Part shown: one piece after another, positions 35,062 through 43,097 of the stretch
Position numbering within the stretch: position 1 is the stretch's first letter
Layout of the letters: each line of letters starts with the position of its first letter
Made by a program: the position numbers and the translations under genes
Notes under the pieces: generated by a model
The model's input: the letters and a program-made list of their open reading frames with translations, nothing else
The model's database searches: none
What the model was told of the DNA's origin: nothing
NCBI GenBank assembly: GCA_017560255.1
Contig: JAFYOI010000008.1
Location: forward strand, 124,001 to 188,000
Length of the DNA stretch: 64,000 nt
From: Clostridia bacterium
GTDB lineage: Bacteria > Bacillota > Clostridia > Oscillospirales > Acutalibacteraceae
Direction: 5' to 3'

Positions 35062-36390
35062 GTGGAGAGTATAAAGGAACAGGTAAATTATTTTGGCACG
35101 GAAAAGGTGAGCAAAATACTTTTAAAATTAGCACCGCCCGTAATGTTAGCGCAACTGATACAGGCGCTTTATAATATTGTGGACAGTGTTTTTGTCGGAC
35201 GTTTTTCCGATACGGGACTGACTGCGCTTTCCATCATATATCCAATACAACTTCTGATGATTGCCGTTGCGGTTGGTATGGGCGTTGGTATAAACACCGT
35301 TATGGCGGCAAAACTTGGCAAGAACAAATCGGATGAAGCGGACGAGTATGCAGGTATCGGGACACCGCTGGCGGTGATTTTGTGGGTGATTTTCGCCGCT
35401 GCTTGTTATGCGTTGATGCCCTTGTATGCGCGTGTGTCAACCGATTCGCCGGACGTTATTGCCGACGTTATAATATATGGACGAGTAACGTGTGTTTTCA
35501 GTTTCGGCTTGTTTCTTGAAAGCGTGTGGACAAAGATTCTGCAGGCGCGTGGAGATATGAAAACCCCGATGATTGCACAGATTGCAGGTGCAGTTGTCAA
35601 TATAATTTTTGATCCTATTCTGATTTTTGGATTATTTGGACTTAAACCGATGGGTGTTATGGGTGCGGCTATCGCAACAGTATTGGGACAAATTGTAGCG
35701 GCTCTTGTTGTTATGAAAAAAGGGTTTCGTAAATCACCGTCGCTCAGAAAGTATCCGAGATATATCGCAAAAATCTTCAAATTCGGAATGCCCAATATGC
35801 TTATGCAGTCTGCGTACACGTTTTATATCTTTGGATTGAATATGGTGCTTGCCACTTTTTCCGATGCCGCGGTAACAGTGCTTGGGTTGTATTATAAATG
35901 GCAGACGTTTTTCTTTATCCCACTTGGTGCAATGCAGACTTGCATAGTGCCCGTAATCAGTTTTAACTATGCAGCGAGGAAGTATGAACGGTGCAAAAAG
36001 ACGCTGAATTTTTCAATTCTTTTCGGCGTTGCTTTGATGTCACTCGGCACGATACTTTTCAATGTGATTCCGGGACCAATGTTGCGGTTTTTCTCAAATG
36101 ATGCACAGGTGATTGAGATTGGCTTGACAGCATTCAGAATAATGGGTTTCAGTTTTATTACTATTGTCACTTCGCTTACGTATCCCGTGTTGTTTCAAGC
36201 GGTCGGAATGAGCCTTAAAAGTTCCGCTTTGACGGTTATTCGTACAGTTATCCTCTTTGTGCCGCTTGGGTATCTTTTCTCCCGATTCGGACTCGATTAT
36301 TTCTGGTTTACCTACATAGTAACTGACGGCTTGGTCAGTTTGATAGGGTTTATTATGAGTCGCAGATTTTTTAAAAAATTAAATGTATAA
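35062..36390 (+). CDS. MATE-family efflux transporter
   Basis: A 442-residue, 12-segment MATE protein, closer to the NorM/VmrA-like Clostridia branch than to the copy at 26-27.5 kb. It has APPVMLAQLIQALYNIVDSVFVGRFSD at helix 1, GVGINTVMAAKLGKN, KILQARGDMKTPM, and FQAVGMSLKSS in the second half. GTG 35062 is chosen because AGGAGG lies at 35049-35054 and the promoter lies just upstream; a longer frame from 34939 would include the promoter. Substrate unknown. Confidence 0.9.
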   Translation: MESIKEQVNYFGTEKVSKILLKLAPPVMLAQLIQALYNIVDSVFVGRFSDTGLTALSIIYPIQLLMIAVAVGMGVGINTVMAAKLGKNKSDEADEYAGIGTPLAVILWVIFAAACYALMPLYARVSTDSPDVIADVIIYGRVTCVFSFGLFLESVWTKILQARGDMKTPMIAQIAGAVVNIIFDPILIFGLFGLKPMGVMGAAIATVLGQIVAALVVMKKGFRKSPSLRKYPRYIAKIFKFGMPNMLMQSAYTFYIFGLNMVLATFSDAAVTVLGLYYKWQTFFFIPLGAMQTCIVPVISFNYAARKYERCKKTLNFSILFGVALMSLGTILFNVIPGPMLRFFSNDAQVIEIGLTAFRIMGFSFITIVTSLTYPVLFQAVGMSLKSSALTVIRTVILFVPLGYLFSRFGLDYFWFTYIVTDGLVSLIGFIMSRRFFKKLNV

Positions 36391-36391
36391 A

Positions 36392-36425
36392 AAAACGCCT
36401 TGGATTTTCCGAGGCGTTTTGCTTT
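36392..36425. terminator. Bidirectional terminator
   Basis: AAAACGCCTTGGA and TCCGAGGCGTTTT (36392-36420), convergent between the MATE gene and the minus-strand membrane protein. Confidence 0.85.
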
Positions 36426-36946
36426 CATATTCCGTATAATCTGGTAATGGGGTCTTGAAACAATGGTATTTGCGGCGTGTGAAACGTAAAGACGATGAAG
36501 GCAACACCGATAAGACATATTCCGATAAATGCGGCGGTCGGGCGCTTGCAAGAGAAATTTTTATTGTATAGCCGTGTTTCCGTAATGTATACGATTGCGG
36601 CGCAGATGAAGAAGATTGAAATGTTGAGCCAATCGGGTGATTTTCCGAAAGCACCGTTATAGGTGTAGAAAATAACGGGAATTAAAATAAGTCCCGTCAC
36701 TATACCGACAAATTTGATGCACCAAAAGTTTCCAAGGTCTTTAAAATATCGGCTCTGAATGAGTGCAAAAATGAACGTCGGAAAAAACAACAGTTTCATA
36801 TGCTCCCACGTTGATTCGTTAACGCCCGAAATAAGAGCGGCAAATGCGTTCTCACCCGTCCATTCATACAGAAAGTGTAGCAACGTGCCGCCAAGAGAGG
36901 TCGCACCGAATCCGATAAGTTGCCAGAGGGGAAAGGAATTTTTCAA
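36425..36946 (-). CDS. Small conserved membrane protein (DUF6512-like)
   Basis: A 173-residue protein with five or six hydrophobic segments. The pattern WQLIGFGATSLGGTLLHFLYEWTG followed by GVNESTWEHMKLLFFP is one I recognise from uncharacterised Clostridia membrane proteins, probably DUF6512. TTG 36946 has GGTG about five bases upstream; GTG 36958 and 36955 are alternatives without a clear ribosome site. Function unknown. Confidence 0.75.
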   Translation of the reverse strand: MKNSFPLWQLIGFGATSLGGTLLHFLYEWTGENAFAALISGVNESTWEHMKLLFFPTFIFALIQSRYFKDLGNFWCIKFVGIVTGLILIPVIFYTYNGAFGKSPDWLNISIFFICAAIVYITETRLYNKNFSCKRPTAAFIGICLIGVAFIVFTFHTPQIPLFQDPITRLYGI

Positions 36947-37083
36947 AAATATCACCACGCAATAATTATGTAATTAAGTATATGCAATTTTGTATAGTAA
37001 TATAATTTGACTCATCAAAGTCCCGTTTATCGTACAAACAATATGTTATAATTATTGTATAAAATAAAAAGGGGAGAAGTTAT

Positions 37084-37254
37084 GTGGGATTTTTCGGTGA
37101 TTTGTTTGATTTAAATAACGATGGTCAACTTGATGTGTTCGAGCAGTCAATGGATTTGTATGCTTTTACACAGGTGGCAGAAAACGAAGAAAAAATGACG
37201 GTTCATATTAAACAGTTGAGAAATTTGTTGGTAAATGTTATAATACTCATATAG
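37084..37254 (+). CDS. 56-residue protein with one EF-hand-like motif (possibly truncated)
   Basis: GTG 37084 follows GGGGAG (37071-37076) by seven bases. The protein starts VGFFGDLFDLNNDGQLDVFEQ, with a DxNxDGxLDxxE calcium-binding loop at residues 9-20, then a charged region and a hydrophobic end VNVIILI. I recall many short gut Firmicutes proteins beginning with the same GLFDDLFDxxxDGKLDxFE pattern, but longer. Here the last 13 codons coincide with the promoter of the next gene, so the C-terminus may have been cut by rearrangement. Confidence 0.6.
   Translation: MGFFGDLFDLNNDGQLDVFEQSMDLYAFTQVAENEEKMTVHIKQLRNLLVNVIILI
37216..37244 (+). promoter_or_regulatory. Promoter of the DUF2130 gene
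   Basis: TTGAGA (37216-37221), 17 bp, TATAAT (37239-37244), located inside the end of the EF-hand frame. Confidence 0.78.
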
Positions 37255-37302
37255 TTAAGATACGGAGAAAAGAGAAAATAAAAAAAGACAGGAGAGTTGG
37301 TT

Positions 37303-38541
37303 ATGGCAGAAATCAAATGCCCAAAATGTAATGAGGTTTTTCAGGTTGATGAGTCCGATTATGCGCAGATAGTGCGACAGATAAGGGATAAGGAATTTGA
37401 ACTTGAAGTGTCGCGTCGTGAGCAAGCGCTCAACAGAACAAAGGAGAGCGAACTTGAAAATGCGCTGCTTAAGCAAAAGGGCACGCAGGACGAAAAAATT
37501 GCTGAAAAGGATAGACAGATTGCTCAGAAAGAGGGCGAGATCGCGCGCCTTAAAGCGCAACTTGACGCCGCAGAAACTCAGAAGAAAATGGCGGTTATGG
37601 AAGCAACCAACGAGAAACAAAGCGAACTTGTTGAGAAAGATAACAAAATCATTGAATTGACTAACGCAATCACTTTGCAGAAAACAGAAAGCGAATTGCA
37701 GGTCAAGTCCTTGAAAGAGGGCTATGACAGTAAACTCAAGGACAAGGACGAGCAGATTCAGTATTATAAAGATTTAAAGGCTCGCCAGTCCGTAAAACTG
37801 CTTGGAGAAACTCTTGAGCAGCACTGTATGAATCAGTTTAACTCTTTGAGAATGACCGCTTTCCCAAATGCGTATTTTGAAAAGGATAACGATGCCCGTA
37901 CAGGCAGTAAGGGCGACTTTATCTTCAGGGATTACGTTGACGGCGTGGAGTATATCTCGATTATGTTCGAGATGAAAAACGAAGCGGACGAAACAAAGAC
38001 AAAGCATAAGAACGAGGACTTTTTCAAGGAACTTGACAAGGACCGTAACGAGAAGAAGTGTGAGTATGCGGTTTTAGTGTCGCTGCTTGAAAGTGACAAT
38101 GATTTTTACAACAACGGAATTGTTGATGTGTCCTACAAATACCCGAAAATGTACGTTATCAGACCGCAGTTCTTTATTCCGATTATCACTTTGCTCAGAA
38201 ATGCGGCGATGAATTCGCTGCAGTACCGCAGAGAGTTGCAGATAGTTCGTGAACAGCAACTGGATCTTGTGCATTTTGAGGAGAATATGGATACTTTCAA
38301 GACGGCATTTGCGCGCAATTTTGACTTGGCAAGCCGTAAGTTTGAAGATGCGATAAGTGAGATTGACAAAGCGATTTCACAACTTCAGAAAGTAAAGGAT
38401 TCTCTTTTGTCGTCGCAGAACAATTTGCGCCTGGCAAACGATAAAGCGCAGGATCTGAGCATCAAGAAATTGACCAAAAATGCCCCCAGCGTCAAAAAAA
38501 TGTTTGATGATCTGAAAGATGAATCGGAGGCGATGAATTGA
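37303..38541 (+). CDS. DUF2130 coiled-coil protein
   Basis: A 412-residue protein: an N-terminal zinc-ribbon-like CPKCNEVFQ, a long charged coiled coil (about 20-155), and a C-terminal domain with GSKGDFIFRDY, MFEMKNEADET and AVLVSLLE. This is the DUF2130 layout. The conserved D...E.K pattern in the C-terminal part looks like a restriction-endonuclease-fold core, which is inference. AGGAGAG (37290-37296) sets ATG 37303. It overlaps the next gene by 4 bp. Confidence 0.88.
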   Translation: MAEIKCPKCNEVFQVDESDYAQIVRQIRDKEFELEVSRREQALNRTKESELENALLKQKGTQDEKIAEKDRQIAQKEGEIARLKAQLDAAETQKKMAVMEATNEKQSELVEKDNKIIELTNAITLQKTESELQVKSLKEGYDSKLKDKDEQIQYYKDLKARQSVKLLGETLEQHCMNQFNSLRMTAFPNAYFEKDNDARTGSKGDFIFRDYVDGVEYISIMFEMKNEADETKTKHKNEDFFKELDKDRNEKKCEYAVLVSLLESDNDFYNNGIVDVSYKYPKMYVIRPQFFIPIITLLRNAAMNSLQYRRELQIVREQQLDLVHFEENMDTFKTAFARNFDLASRKFEDAISEIDKAISQLQKVKDSLLSSQNNLRLANDKAQDLSIKKLTKNAPSVKKMFDDLKDESEAMN

Positions 38542-38966
38542 TTTACACACCGAACACCAAAAAGGCGCTGAAACTCTGTTTTGAGGCGCATAAAGACCAA
38601 CTGGACAAGAGCGGAATACCCTATGTTTTTCACCCGTTCCACCTTGCCGAGCAGATGACGGACGAGGATACAACCATTGTTGCATTATTGCACGACGTGG
38701 TTGAGGATACGGACTATACGTTTGATGATCTTGCGAAAATGGGGTTCAGTGAGAGTGTTATTGAAGCGCTTTCCTTGATGACTCATGGGGATGACGTGCC
38801 GTATATGGAGTACGTCGCAAAACTGAAGAATAACCCGATTGCAAAAACGGTCAAACTTGCCGACCTTGCACACAACAGTGACGTAACCCGACTTGACGTC
38901 GTTGACGAAAAAGCCTTGAAGCGCAGAGAAAAATACGCCGCGGCAATTCGACTTTTGAATGAATAA
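38538..38966 (+). CDS. Small alarmone hydrolase-like HD protein (SpoT/MESH1 type)
   Basis: A 142-residue HD phosphohydrolase with the arrangement of (p)ppGpp hydrolases: YVFHPFHLAEQM, LLHDVVEDTDYT and VKLADLAHNSD, matching the His, HD, ED and DxxHN metal and nucleotide ligands. No synthetase, TGS or ACT domain is present. The start is TTG 38538, inside the stop of the DUF2130 gene (ATGAATTGA), with GGAGG at 38526-38530. It likely lowers alarmone or a related nucleotide; direct substrate evidence is lacking. Confidence 0.87.
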   Translation: MIYTPNTKKALKLCFEAHKDQLDKSGIPYVFHPFHLAEQMTDEDTTIVALLHDVVEDTDYTFDDLAKMGFSESVIEALSLMTHGDDVPYMEYVAKLKNNPIAKTVKLADLAHNSDVTRLDVVDEKALKRREKYAAAIRLLNE

Positions 38967-38980
38967 ATATCGCAGAATAA

Positions 38981-39016
38981 AACGTCCTCCGACTCGCTCG
39001 GAGGGCGTTTTTTATA
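38981..39016 (+). terminator. Terminator after the alarmone hydrolase gene
   Basis: AACGTCCTCCGA and TCGGAGGGCGTT around CTCGC, then T6. Confidence 0.87.
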
Positions 39017-39029
39017 CGAAATTAAAAAA

Positions 39030-39062
39030 TAGGTTGAATTCATCCTACTTTTATGTTATATT
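39030..39062 (+). promoter_or_regulatory. Promoter and operator of the Phd-Doc pair
   Basis: TTGAAT (39034-39039), 17 bp, TATATT (39057-39062). An 18-bp near-perfect palindrome TAGGTTGAATTCATCCTA (39030-39047) covers the -35 box, as expected for autorepression by the antitoxin or the complex. Confidence 0.75.
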
Positions 39063-39081
39063 AACAAAAGAGGTGATATAA

Positions 39082-39333
39082 ATGATGATAAAAAGCGAAT
39101 GTCTTGTTCCAATGACGGAAGCAAACCAAAATTTTTCAAAGGTTACCCGCGCCGTTGATGAGAACGGGATGGCGGTTATATTAAAGAACAACAGACCGCG
39201 GTACGTCGTGGTTGATTTTGAGCAGTACAACACTATGGAAGCGGCGATGCAGATGCGACAGGATATGATTGACAGCGCGGCGGATGGATTACTTGAAGAA
39301 AATATTGAGGCATTTTTGGAGTTGGCGAAATGA
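39082..39333 (+). CDS. Phd/YefM-family antitoxin
   Basis: An 83-residue antitoxin. The N-terminal DNA-binding part has MTEANQNFSKVTRAVDENG, then AVILKNNRPRYVVVDFEQYN as in Phd/YefM, and an acidic helical C-terminus that would neutralise Doc. AGAGGTGAT precedes the ATG. It overlaps the toxin gene by four bases. Two start codons lie in tandem (39082, 39085). Confidence 0.92.
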   Translation: MMIKSECLVPMTEANQNFSKVTRAVDENGMAVILKNNRPRYVVVDFEQYNTMEAAMQMRQDMIDSAADGLLEENIEAFLELAK

Positions 39334-39707
39334 TGATTTTAACAGTAGAAGAGGTGCTTGCACTTCACGAAAAAATGGTAAAAAGAACGGGCGGCAGTCA
39401 CGGATTGCGCGACCGTAATCTCTTGGAGTCGGCGGTTTACAGTGCGCTGAGCACGTTTGGCGACAGCGAGGCGTACCCGACGATAGAGGAAAAAGCGGCG
39501 CGATTGATGTTTGCGCTTACTAATAATCACGCATTTGTTGATGGCAATAAGCGCATCGGCGTTTTTGTGATGCTTATGACTTTGAGGCTTAACGGAGTAA
39601 AAATGAATTACACCCAGCCCGAACTCATTGATTTCGGACTCTCCGTCGCCGACGGCAGTATGGACTACGACAAAGTGCTGACGTGGGTTTCCAATCATAA
39701 AATTTAA
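39330..39707 (+). CDS. Doc-family (Fic fold) toxin
   Basis: A 125-residue Doc toxin. Doc phosphorylates EF-Tu and halts translation. The Fic motif HAFVDGNKRIG is intact (His, Asp, Asn, Lys, Arg), and HGLRDRNLLESAV near the N-terminus matches the conserved Doc segment. It is translationally coupled to the antitoxin (ATGATG over TGA). Activity is expected, since no key residue is missing. Confidence 0.93.
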   Translation: MMILTVEEVLALHEKMVKRTGGSHGLRDRNLLESAVYSALSTFGDSEAYPTIEEKAARLMFALTNNHAFVDGNKRIGVFVMLMTLRLNGVKMNYTQPELIDFGLSVADGSMDYDKVLTWVSNHKI

Positions 39708-39723
39708 ATCTTAAAAGTAAACA

Positions 39724-39765
39724 AAACTCCAAGCCTGACGTATTGTCCGACTTGGAGTTTTATTT
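39724..39765. terminator. Convergent terminator after doc
   Basis: AAAACTCCAAG and CTTGGAGTTTT separated by 18 bases that contain a smaller stem; Ts follow on both strands. Confidence 0.75.
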
Positions 39766-39770
39766 TACGC

Positions 39771-40448
39771 TCATTCATTTGCATACAACGTCAGTTCGTC
39801 GTCTTCTGCGTGGTAAATACCAAGAAATACTTCCCTGATGTCCTTGAAACCCTGCTCCTTGATTTGTTTTTCAAGCCACGTTTTATTCCGCCCGATGCGC
39901 GACAGGTTTTCGCTCATAATCCGCCCGTCCATAATGACTTCAACACCAATGTGTGCGGGTTTGACGCTGATGTTCATATCTTCGGGCGTGGCGGGACGGT
40001 TTGCCGCTTTGGGCAGAATGGATAACTTACCGTTGTGTTCAAAAATCGCCGTTTGTATTTCGCCGAGGTCAAAATATCCTTGCTCTCGGCACAGAAGCAA
40101 AAATTCGGATAGGTCAAGTTTGGCTTTTTTCAGATTTGAACGGTATAATTTATCACTGTTCAGCAGTATTGTCGGTGTGCCGTTGATGTATTTTCTTGTT
40201 CGCGGTATCTTGTGGGCGAGGAGATTTAAAATAACCGACGTACAGCCGTAGACTGCCAGCGCAATCAGCGGCTGATACGGCTTTTCCAATTCCGTTGCAA
40301 GTTCCGCGCCTATTGAGCCGATGGTGATGCCGCTGATGTAATCAAAAAAGTCGAGTTGTGCAACCTGTTTGTGTCCCATAATTTTTGTGATGATAAACAA
40401 CGCCGCAACCGATAACAGCGCCGTCAATATAACTTTTATAACGTCCAT
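39771..40448 (-). CDS. YetF/DUF421 family membrane protein
   Basis: A 225-residue protein with three N-terminal membrane helices followed by the cytoplasmic DUF421 domain: MGHKQVAQLDFFDYISGITIGSIGAELA, then NGTPTILLNSDKLYRSNLKKAKLDLSEFLLLCREQGYFDLGEIQTAIFE. That is the usual YetF/YdfR architecture. ATG 40448 has GGTGAG upstream. Function of the family is unclear, though some members act in spore or envelope biology. Confidence 0.9.
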   Translation of the reverse strand: MDVIKVILTALLSVAALFIITKIMGHKQVAQLDFFDYISGITIGSIGAELATELEKPYQPLIALAVYGCTSVILNLLAHKIPRTRKYINGTPTILLNSDKLYRSNLKKAKLDLSEFLLLCREQGYFDLGEIQTAIFEHNGKLSILPKAANRPATPEDMNISVKPAHIGVEVIMDGRIMSENLSRIGRNKTWLEKQIKEQGFKDIREVFLGIYHAEDDELTLYANE

Positions 40449-40500
40449 TTTCTCACCACACTTATTATCGGTAAAATACGGTGGAATATGCATTAAAAAT

Positions 40501-40567
40501 CGCGCCTTCACAGGTTCGGGCCTACAAATAAAAATCCAGCCTCAACCTTACGGTTGAAACTGGATAT
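40501..40567. repeat. Partial outer copy of the tRNA-Pro-associated repeat
   Basis: Carries the right-hand part of the 200-bp unit (from CGCGCCTTCACAGGTTCG) with changes, ending in a terminator-like stem AATCCAG...CTGGAT. It shows that the array once extended further or that this is its oldest member. Confidence 0.65.
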
Positions 40568-40767
40568 TGGTCGGAGTGACAGGGCTCGACCGTCTGCGCT
40601 GCATACTGACTGCTCGTCGACCGTTGCTTTGCAACAGTACCCGCCTCGCACCGCTCACTAAAAACAGTTCTCCGAACTGTTTTCTTAACGCATCGCGCCT
40701 TCACAGGTTCGAGCCCTTACTAACAAAAGAAAAATCCAAATTCAACCTAAAGGTCAAATTTGGATTT
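40568..40767. repeat. Tandem repeat unit 1 (200 bp) with tRNA-Pro 3'-end copy
   Basis: Starts with 22 bp identical to the 3' end (CCA, acceptor and half of the T arm) of the tRNA-Pro gene at 40967. The body has GTTGC-TTT-GCAAC and AAAACAGTTC-TCC-GAACTGTTTT stems, then a T-arm-like CACAGGTTCGAGCCCT in the opposite sense, and ends in the tRNA terminator-like hairpin. The frames in it have no ribosome site and mirror unit 2. Confidence 0.85.
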
Positions 40768-40966
40768 TGGTCGGAGTGACAGGGCTCGACCGTCTGCGCT
40801 GCATACTGACTGCTCGTCGACCGTTGCTTTGCAACAGTACCCGCCTCGCACCGCTCACTAAAAACAGTTCCCGAACTGTTTTCTTAACGCATCGCGCCTT
40901 CACAGGTTCGATCCCTTACCAACAAAAGAAAAATCCAAATTCAACCTAAAGGTCAAATTTGGATTT
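40768..40966. repeat. Tandem repeat unit 2 (199 bp) with tRNA-Pro 3'-end copy
   Basis: Nearly identical to unit 1, apart from one base missing in the GTTCCCGAAC stem and a few substitutions. It again opens with the 22-bp tRNA 3'-end sequence (40768-40789) and ends at the true tRNA gene. Its last 37 bp (40930-40966) are a perfect stem and act as the tRNA-Pro terminator on the minus strand. Confidence 0.85.
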
Positions 40967-41042
40967 TGGTCGGAGTGACAGGGCTCGAACCTGCGGCATC
41001 GAAGTCCCAAACTTCGCGCGCTACCAACTGCGCCACACCCCG
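40967..41042 (-). tRNA. tRNA-Pro (anticodon TGG)
   Basis: The cloverleaf is complete: acceptor CGGGGTG/CACTCCG, anticodon loop TTTGGGA, T loop TTCGAGC, encoded CCA. Confidence 0.95.
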
Positions 41043-41203
41043 ATAGATATTAATTTGAACTTGTTTTTTACAAGCCCGTCAATTATAATATAAAACTTTT
41101 GAATTGTCAACCGATTCGCATACACTTGCAATTTTATCGTAAAAGATATTATTGCTCCTAAAAAAATAAGGGGAGGAGTTTGACGCTCCTCCCTTTCTAA
41201 TTT

Positions 41204-42898
41204 TTATACGAACAGTGACACAAGTTCAAATTTATCAACGTCAAACAAACCATTTGTGGTCATTTTGAGGTGGGGTATTACGGGCAGGCTGACGAATGCC
41301 ATTGTCATAAAAGGCGCTGCGTGGTCATCTGCACCAAGGTCGTATACGCTCTTTCGTACCTGCTCGTTCTGTTGCGCCGCAATATGTGCAGGTGCATCTG
41401 TCATAATGCCCGCAATCGGGAGGGGCATTTCGGCATAAATCTGCCCGTTATTTGCCGCAACCATTCCTCCGCCGAGTTCGCGAATGCGGTTTGCAACAAC
41501 AACCATATCGTCCTCGTTTGTGCCGATTACTATAAGATTATGGGAATCGTGCGAAACAGATGCGGCAATCGCACCATACTCCATTGAAATTCCGTTTACA
41601 AAGCCAAGTCCGATGTGTCCCGTATTGTTATGGCGTTCCAGAACGGCTAATTTCAGGATATCTCTGCTTATGTCAATGCCGTTGTTTGTGTCAAAATCAA
41701 TCTCTGTGATAAGTTCGTTGGTGATGAGTTGATTTATGATAAGTTCAATCACACGGCAGGATTTTTTTCCGCTTGCGTTTATTATAAAATCTTCTTTTTT
41801 TATTTCGTTGATATGGAATGAATTGCGCACAACGCTATCAAGTCTTGCATCAACTTCGGGCGTTTCAAAATCGAGAGCCTTGCCGTTTTCCGCAACTTTG
41901 TTGCCGTTTTTGTAAACCTTGCAAACATTTAATGTGTCAAGATTGTCAAGCACAACAAGGTCGGCTTTGTATGACGGTGCAACCGCACCGATGTTTTTAA
42001 GTCCGAAGTGCTCCGCTGCCTGAATTGTAACCATTTTAATTCCGGTTATTGCGCTTTTTCCACTGCGCACTGCGAGCCTTATAATCTCGTCAATATGCCC
42101 GTTTGCAACAAGTTCGGCGGGGTGTTTGTCGTCACTTACAAGCAGGCAACGGCTTGCCCAAGGGTCGTCAAACAAAGGTAAAAGTGATTCGAGATTTCTT
42201 GCCGCTGTACCCTGACGAATCATAACCCTTTGACCTTTGCGTATTCTCTCCTGTGCCTCCTCGACGGAGGTTGTTTCGTGGTCGTCACGGATGCCCGCAC
42301 TTACATATTTGTCAAGTTCCCTACCTGAGAGTAAGGGTGCGTGACCGTTGACGGTCAGATTATGAGAAAGTGCGGAATTGACCTTATCAAGCACTTTCTG
42401 GTCGCCGAATACAACTCCGACGTAGTTCATAACCTCGCCCAGTCCCACTACTCGGGGGTTTGAATAAAACGGCTCAATATCCTTTGCTTCAAGCCTTGCG
42501 CCCGCCTCGTCAAAATCTGTTGCCGGCACGCAGGAGGGGATTGCAAAATATACGTCAAGCGGTAAGCCTTTGCTTGCCTCAATCATATAATTTATTCCGT
42601 CATTGCCGCAGACGTTGGCAATTTCGTGGCAGTCAGCAATAACCGCCGTTGTACCATGGGGGACACATACCCTTGCAAATTCGCATGGGGTGAGGAAAGA
42701 ACTTTCTATATGAATATGCCCGTCGATAAAACCGGGGCATATATATTTGCCCTCAATGTCGTCAACAACGTCAGCGTCGGTGTCGGTATAGTAATCACCG
42801 ACACCGATTATTTTATCTTCATCAATCAATACGTTTGCTTTTTCGATTTCGCCCGTAAAAACGTTTATTACAAAACCGTTTTTAAGAAGTTTTTTCAT
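41204..42898 (-). CDS. ade: Adenine deaminase (AdeC type)
   Basis: Converts adenine to hypoxanthine and ammonia in purine salvage. The 564-residue amidohydrolase has CPGFIDGHIHIESSFLTP (HxH metal ligands), VIADCHEIANVCG, VNGHAPLLSG, LVSDDKHPAEL, and the AdeC-specific C-terminal domain with GIMTDAPAHIA. Length matches B. subtilis AdeC. It fits the AzgA-type purine permease at 23.6 kb. RBS and promoter lie in the 42.9-43.1 kb gap. Confidence 0.94.
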   Translation of the reverse strand: MKKLLKNGFVINVFTGEIEKANVLIDEDKIIGVGDYYTDTDADVVDDIEGKYICPGFIDGHIHIESSFLTPCEFARVCVPHGTTAVIADCHEIANVCGNDGINYMIEASKGLPLDVYFAIPSCVPATDFDEAGARLEAKDIEPFYSNPRVVGLGEVMNYVGVVFGDQKVLDKVNSALSHNLTVNGHAPLLSGRELDKYVSAGIRDDHETTSVEEAQERIRKGQRVMIRQGTAARNLESLLPLFDDPWASRCLLVSDDKHPAELVANGHIDEIIRLAVRSGKSAITGIKMVTIQAAEHFGLKNIGAVAPSYKADLVVLDNLDTLNVCKVYKNGNKVAENGKALDFETPEVDARLDSVVRNSFHINEIKKEDFIINASGKKSCRVIELIINQLITNELITEIDFDTNNGIDISRDILKLAVLERHNNTGHIGLGFVNGISMEYGAIAASVSHDSHNLIVIGTNEDDMVVVANRIRELGGGMVAANNGQIYAEMPLPIAGIMTDAPAHIAAQQNEQVRKSVYDLGADDHAAPFMTMAFVSLPVIPHLKMTTNGLFDVDKFELVSLFV

Positions 42899-42984
42899 AA
42901 AATCACATCCTCTTTTTTTATTTTACCACAACTTGTCCCATAAAAACAATAAATAATTGGAAAAAGGTTTTTAATGAATTTTAA

Positions 42985-43014
42985 TTGACAAGAGTATATA
43001 AAAAGTTGTAAAAT
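42985..43014 (+). promoter_or_regulatory. Promoter of the phosphohexomutase gene
   Basis: TTGACA (42985-42990), 18 bp, TAAAAT (43009-43014). Confidence 0.7.
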
Positions 43015-43097
43015 GAATTGGATAGTGGAATACTATAAACTTTTTTACAAAAACAAAAAAGTTACACCAAATACGTAATTGTTTGGGAGGCATGATT

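Noticed and set aside
40567..40949. Two near-identical 60-70 codon frames in the repeats near tRNA-Pro
   Set aside because: They lie in the tandem repeats, begin inside the tRNA-derived sequence and have no ribosome site.
40568..40966. CRISPR array
   Set aside because: The repeats are long (200 bp), nearly identical throughout, with no spacers and no cas genes.
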